This document shows positions 61,401-64,000 of a stretch of 64,000 bases of DNA, piece after piece. Each line of letters starts with the position of its first letter. The stretch's first letter is position 1. This DNA is from Pseudomonas sp. M47T1 (GTDB lineage: Bacteria; Pseudomonadota; Gammaproteobacteria; Pseudomonadales; Pseudomonadaceae), in the NCBI RefSeq assembly GCF_000263855.1, contig NZ_AJWX01000005.1, positions 248,001 through 312,000 on the forward strand, in the 5' to 3' direction. The position numbers and the translations under genes are program-made. The notes under the pieces are model-generated. The model was not told the DNA's origin. It saw only the letters and a program-made list of their open reading frames with translations, and did not search any database.

Positions 61401-64000
61401 GCAATGGCCTGGTGGAGCAGCCGCTCGCCCGCCCCGCAGGCCTTCGACCCTTCCGCCGAAGAGCTGGGCTTTCTACGCACCCTGGCTCGTCGCACCTGGG
61501 CGTTTTTCGATGCGTACGTGGGCCAGGCCGACCATTGGCTACCCCCGGACAATATCCAGCACCCGCCCTACGACAACGTTGCCCATCGCACCTCCCCCAC
61601 CAACATGGGCATGGCGCTGCTCTCGCACCTGGCCGCCCATGACTTTGGCTACCTGAGCAGCACCCGCCTGCTGCAGCGCCTGGGCCTGATGCTGACCACG
61701 CTGGAAGGCCTGGAACGCTACCGTGGGCATTTCTACAACTGGTACGACACCCAAACCCTGCAACCGCTGGCACCGCTGTACGTGTCAACCGTGGACAGCG
61801 GCAACCTGGCCGGCCTGCTGCTGACCCTGCGCCCCGGCATACTGGCGCTTGGCGACAGCTCGATGGTGGATGGCCGTGTGGTGAACGGCCTGCTCGACAC
61901 CTTGGGCATCCTGCAGACCAGCCTTGTGGCAGCGCACTTGCCCACCCAGGTGGTCGATGACCTGCACGGCGACATCCACGCCTTGCAGCACCACCCCGAC
62001 CTGCCGCCGCACATGCTGCTCGAGCTGCTGCAACGCGGCATCGACCTGCCCGTCCCCTCCGCAGCCAGTGCCGCGGGGGGTGATGCCGAGTTCTGGACCC
62101 AGGCGTTGAACGCGCAATGCCTGGATTTTCAGCAGGAAATCCAGGCCTGCCAACAGGCCAAACACCGTGTTGAACGCATGAAGCTGTCCCAGGACCTGGC
62201 GACGCGTATCGCCACCCTGGCCATCATGGAATTCGACTTCCTGTACGACAGCGCCCGCGACCTGTTCGCCATCGGTTACAACGTCAGCGACCGGCGCCTG
62301 GACACGGCCTTCTACGACTTACTGGCGTCTGAGGTGCGCCTCACCCATTTCGTCACCATTGCCCAAGGGCAGGTGCCCCAGGCCAGTTGGTTCAACCTGG
62401 GCCGGCTGCTGACCAGCAGTGGCGGCGTGCCGGTGCTGCTGTCGTGGTCGGGCTCGATGTTCGAATACCTGATGCCCATGCTTCTCATGCCCTCGTACGC
62501 CGGCACCCTGTTGGACCAGACCTGCCACGCGGCCGTGGCGCGGCAGATCGAGTACGGCAACCAACTGGGCATTCCATGGGGCGTGTCCGAATCGGCCTAC
62601 AACGCCCAGGACGCCAGTTTCAATTACCAGTATCGGGCTTTCGGCGTGCCGGGGCTGGGGCTCAAGCGCGGCCTGGGCGATGACAGCGTGGTGGCGCCCT
62701 ACGCCAGTGTGTTGGCGCTGATGGTGGCGCCCGACGCCGCCACCCGTAATCTGCAACGCCTGGATGAACTGGGGGCAAGCGGGCGCTTCGGCCTGTACGA
62801 AGCGCTGGACTATACCCAGGCACGCCTGCCGCCCGGGCAGCGCCTGGCGGTGGTGCGTTCGTTCATGGCCCACCACCAGGGCATGAGCTTGCTGGCACTG
62901 ACCTCGCTGTTGCTGGACCGGCCCATGCAGCGGCGCTTCGAGGCCGAACCGCCGTTCCAGGCTTGCGCCCTGTTGCTGCAGGAACGCGTGCCGAAAACCT
63001 CGGTGCAGTACGTGCAGGCCAACCACGCCGCCACCGGCGAAAGCGTCGGCCGCCACCCCGAGGCCATCCTGCGCGTGTTCGATGACCCGCAACAGCGCCG
63101 GCCGGCCGTGCAACTGCTGTCCAACGGTCGCTACCACGTGATGGTCAACAGCGCCGGCGCCGGCTACAGCCGCTGCAACGACGTGGCCCTGACCCGCTGG
63201 CGCGAGGACATTGTCAACGACAACCTGGGTATCTTCTGCTACCTGCGCGACGTCGCCAGCGGCACGTTCTGGTCCAACAGCCACCAGCCCAGCCAACACC
63301 AGGCCTACCGCCAGGAAGCGATCTTCAGCGATGCCCGGGCCGAGTTTCGCCTGCGTGAACAGCATGTGGACTGCCACACAGAAATCGTCGTGTCCCCCGA
63401 AGACGACGTGGAGTTGCGCCGCCTGCACCTCACCAATCGGGGCCGCGTGCGGCGGTGCCTGGAACTGACCAGTTACGCCGAAGTGGTGTTGGCCCCGCTC
63501 CTTGAGGACGCCATGCATCCGGCCTTCAGCAAGCTGTTTGTGCAGACCGAACTGTTGCCCGCGCTGCAAGCCATTGTCTGCACCCGCAGACCGCAGTCGC
63601 AGCAGGCCGTGATGCCGTGGATGTGCCATTTGCTGGCGGCTCACGGCATCGACATTGATGCCATTTCCTATGAAACCGATCGGGCTCGCTTTATCGGTCG
63701 TGGGCGTACGCTGCTGGCGCCTGCTGCCCTGGACCCTGCGGTAGAGCAACTGAGCGGCAGCCAAGGCTCGGTGCTTGACCCTATTGTCGCCATTCGCTGC
63801 CGAATGACCCTGGAGCCCGGTCAGACGGCCACCATCGACCTGGTCACCGGCCTGGCGGCTGACCGTGACACCTGTGTGCAACTGATCCACAAATACCGTG
63901 ACCGCCACCTGGCCGACCGGGTCTTCGACCTGGCCTGGACCCACAGCCAGGTACTGCTGCGCCAGCTCAACGCAACCACTGCCGATGCCCACCTGTTCGA
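58434..64000 (+). CDS. ndvB: Cyclic beta-1,2-glucan synthase NdvB (3' end outside window)
   Basis: The frame is open from ATG at 58434 to the window end (~1,855 codons). N-terminal cytoplasmic region (QVTS-type helices, TLTLGELWAIAIMLRLALIENLRRVA), membrane spans near LLFFLGPVTVLALAMAWPLA and LLTITLLLMTSRLAMSLINGLVMMTLAP, then the GT84 catalytic domain: VRYVITLDTDTQLPRDAARQFVGAMEHPLNHP, GYAVLQPRIGI, FGNGSFIGKGIYAVDAF, DDCILSHDLIEGCYAHSGL and RRHRWIRGDWQ (QxxRW-like). The C-terminal GH94 phosphorylase-like domain starts about residue ~1,000 (FAIGYNVSDRRLD) and is cut by the edge. Makes cyclic osmoregulated glucans, linked in P. aeruginosa to biofilm antibiotic tolerance. Full proteins are near 2,800 residues. 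Confidence 0.93.
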   Translation, partial: MNRYWNRAVAAIKHLPSAGRPWRPAQRAFTYEPLLRAELFSAEQMADHGILLAREHVLSPLSARDSLLARLADNEATLAASCAALAKAHPSARRVTPAAEWLLDNDYLIEEHIRIAQSHLPKGYSRELPRLANGPSSGLPRVYDIALETIAHGDGRVDEQSLSRFVAAYQTVTSLTLGELWAIAIMLRLALIENLRRVASRVMASWADRNLANDWADRLTDTAEHNARDVVLVVADMARSAPPMTPAFVAELTRRLQGQSALLIQPLTWVEQMLAESGLNIERLVQLDAQQQAADQVSISNSVASLRVLSSNDWRDFVERMSHVERQLEGDPAGVYAAMDFASRDQYRHVIERLARHSQYSEERVAIQAIALASAQARPPPDTLVAGHVGYYLVGPGLAALEQAIDARVPLAQRWQRQVRRAPLLFFLGPVTVLALAMAWPLARYLSGLPSWQWLLTITLLLMTSRLAMSLINGLVMMTLAPSLLPRLDMRDGIPAAARTLVAVPTLVGQASDVEELVEGLEVRFLANRDEHLHFALLTDFMDAPTQTQPGDDALLTLAVQLIDDLNRRYPTLGPSRFFLLHRPRRWNAGEGVWMGHERKRGKLAELNALLRGGSREPFSPIVGDIDALGRVRYVITLDTDTQLPRDAARQFVGAMEHPLNHPVLTADGRVSAGYAVLQPRIGISLPSTARSGYAQLFGSDAGIDPYTRAVSDVYQDLFGNGSFIGKGIYAVDAFEQALAHRFADDCILSHDLIEGCYAHSGLLSDVQLFEDYPARFSTDVKRRHRWIRGDWQLLPWLLPWGHGKGTVERAGLSALARWKIFDNLRRSLEPAALLTLLLWGWLGVDGPVGWTLGVLALVFAQPLLDSLLALARKPFDVSLRHHLNDACYRAGKDFLRSGLTLAWLPFETHYSLDAITRTLWRMLVSKRHLLQWSASREVERSSINDLPGLYRLSWVSPALALAVAGLLVPRPWVLLLALPLLALWLVGPAMAWWSSRSPAPQAFDPSAEELGFLRTLARRTWAFFDAYVGQADHWLPPDNIQHPPYDNVAHRTSPTNMGMALLSHLAAHDFGYLSSTRLLQRLGLMLTTLEGLERYRGHFYNWYDTQTLQPLAPLYVSTVDSGNLAGLLLTLRPGILALGDSSMVDGRVVNGLLDTLGILQTSLVAAHLPTQVVDDLHGDIHALQHHPDLPPHMLLELLQRGIDLPVPSAASAAGGDAEFWTQALNAQCLDFQQEIQACQQAKHRVERMKLSQDLATRIATLAIMEFDFLYDSARDLFAIGYNVSDRRLDTAFYDLLASEVRLTHFVTIAQGQVPQASWFNLGRLLTSSGGVPVLLSWSGSMFEYLMPMLLMPSYAGTLLDQTCHAAVARQIEYGNQLGIPWGVSESAYNAQDASFNYQYRAFGVPGLGLKRGLGDDSVVAPYASVLALMVAPDAATRNLQRLDELGASGRFGLYEALDYTQARLPPGQRLAVVRSFMAHHQGMSLLALTSLLLDRPMQRRFEAEPPFQACALLLQERVPKTSVQYVQANHAATGESVGRHPEAILRVFDDPQQRRPAVQLLSNGRYHVMVNSAGAGYSRCNDVALTRWREDIVNDNLGIFCYLRDVASGTFWSNSHQPSQHQAYRQEAIFSDARAEFRLREQHVDCHTEIVVSPEDDVELRRLHLTNRGRVRRCLELTSYAEVVLAPLLEDAMHPAFSKLFVQTELLPALQAIVCTRRPQSQQAVMPWMCHLLAAHGIDIDAISYETDRARFIGRGRTLLAPAALDPAVEQLSGSQGSVLDPIVAIRCRMTLEPGQTATIDLVTGLAADRDTCVQLIHKYRDRHLADRVFDLAWTHSQVLLRQLNATTADAHLF

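Noticed and set aside
59706..63992. Long minus-strand frames (504 and 557 codons) opposite ndvB
   Set aside because: They lie entirely under the ndvB frame, are Gln/His/Gly-rich and lack any family signature; the plus-strand frame has clear GT84 motifs.

Overview
The window looks like a chromosomal segment of a fluorescent-type Pseudomonas (P. fluorescens/P. putida lineage). This is inferred from high GC, an arsRBCH operon with thioredoxin-type ArsC and ArsH, OprB and OmpC-type porins, a PhzF-like protein, DUF2986, glcDEF and an ndvB-type giant cyclic glucan synthase, together with short palindromic repeats in the gaps between genes. No rRNA, tRNA, CRISPR array, phage module or replication origin was seen.

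The first ~13.3 kb is less GC-rich (sampled lines about 55-65% GC against about 70% further on) and carries more broken genes. It holds a GST running in from the left edge, a decayed autotransporter, an IS110-family insertion sequence with a strongly foldable leader (candidate bridge RNA), two zinc-type oxidoreductases around a LysR gene, the arsRBCH operon, a PhzF-like gene, an HxlR/SDR pair and scattered short repeats. This part reads as accessory DNA.

From ~13.3 to ~49 kb the window is a typical metabolic patchwork. It includes a DUF2235 hydrolase with a LecA-like C-terminus, HPP-MarR-OprB bracketed by an inverted pair of ~90-bp repeats, an epoxide hydrolase, Nudix/GNAT, EamA, two GlxA-type AraC regulators, an XRE-cupin/GNAT pair, aldo-keto reductase, chorismate mutase, a decayed second arsH, MFS, a sterol-desaturase-like membrane protein, KatG, a YkgJ protein, a GST, a CAP protein and a Gfo/Idh dehydrogenase. 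The recurring architecture is a regulator (LysR, HxlR x3, AraC, XRE) transcribed away from a small redox or detoxification enzyme, with a perfect or near-perfect DNA dyad in the shared gap.

From ~49.5 to 54.2 kb lie an ABC exporter, a lone ABC ATPase, and a two-gene unit of a GT2-like glycosyltransferase and a 2OG-Fe(II) oxygenase behind a strikingly AT-rich leader. Then come glcDEF (glycolate oxidase, without an adjacent glcC) and the first ~1,855 codons of an ndvB-like cyclic beta-1,2-glucan synthase that runs off the right edge.

Most noteworthy: the folded leader of the IS110 transposase; an ~83-bp repeat whose terminal TGTAGC supplies the stop codon of several unrelated genes; the arsH remnant far from the intact ars operon; and the GT2/2OG-oxygenase pair of unknown role.
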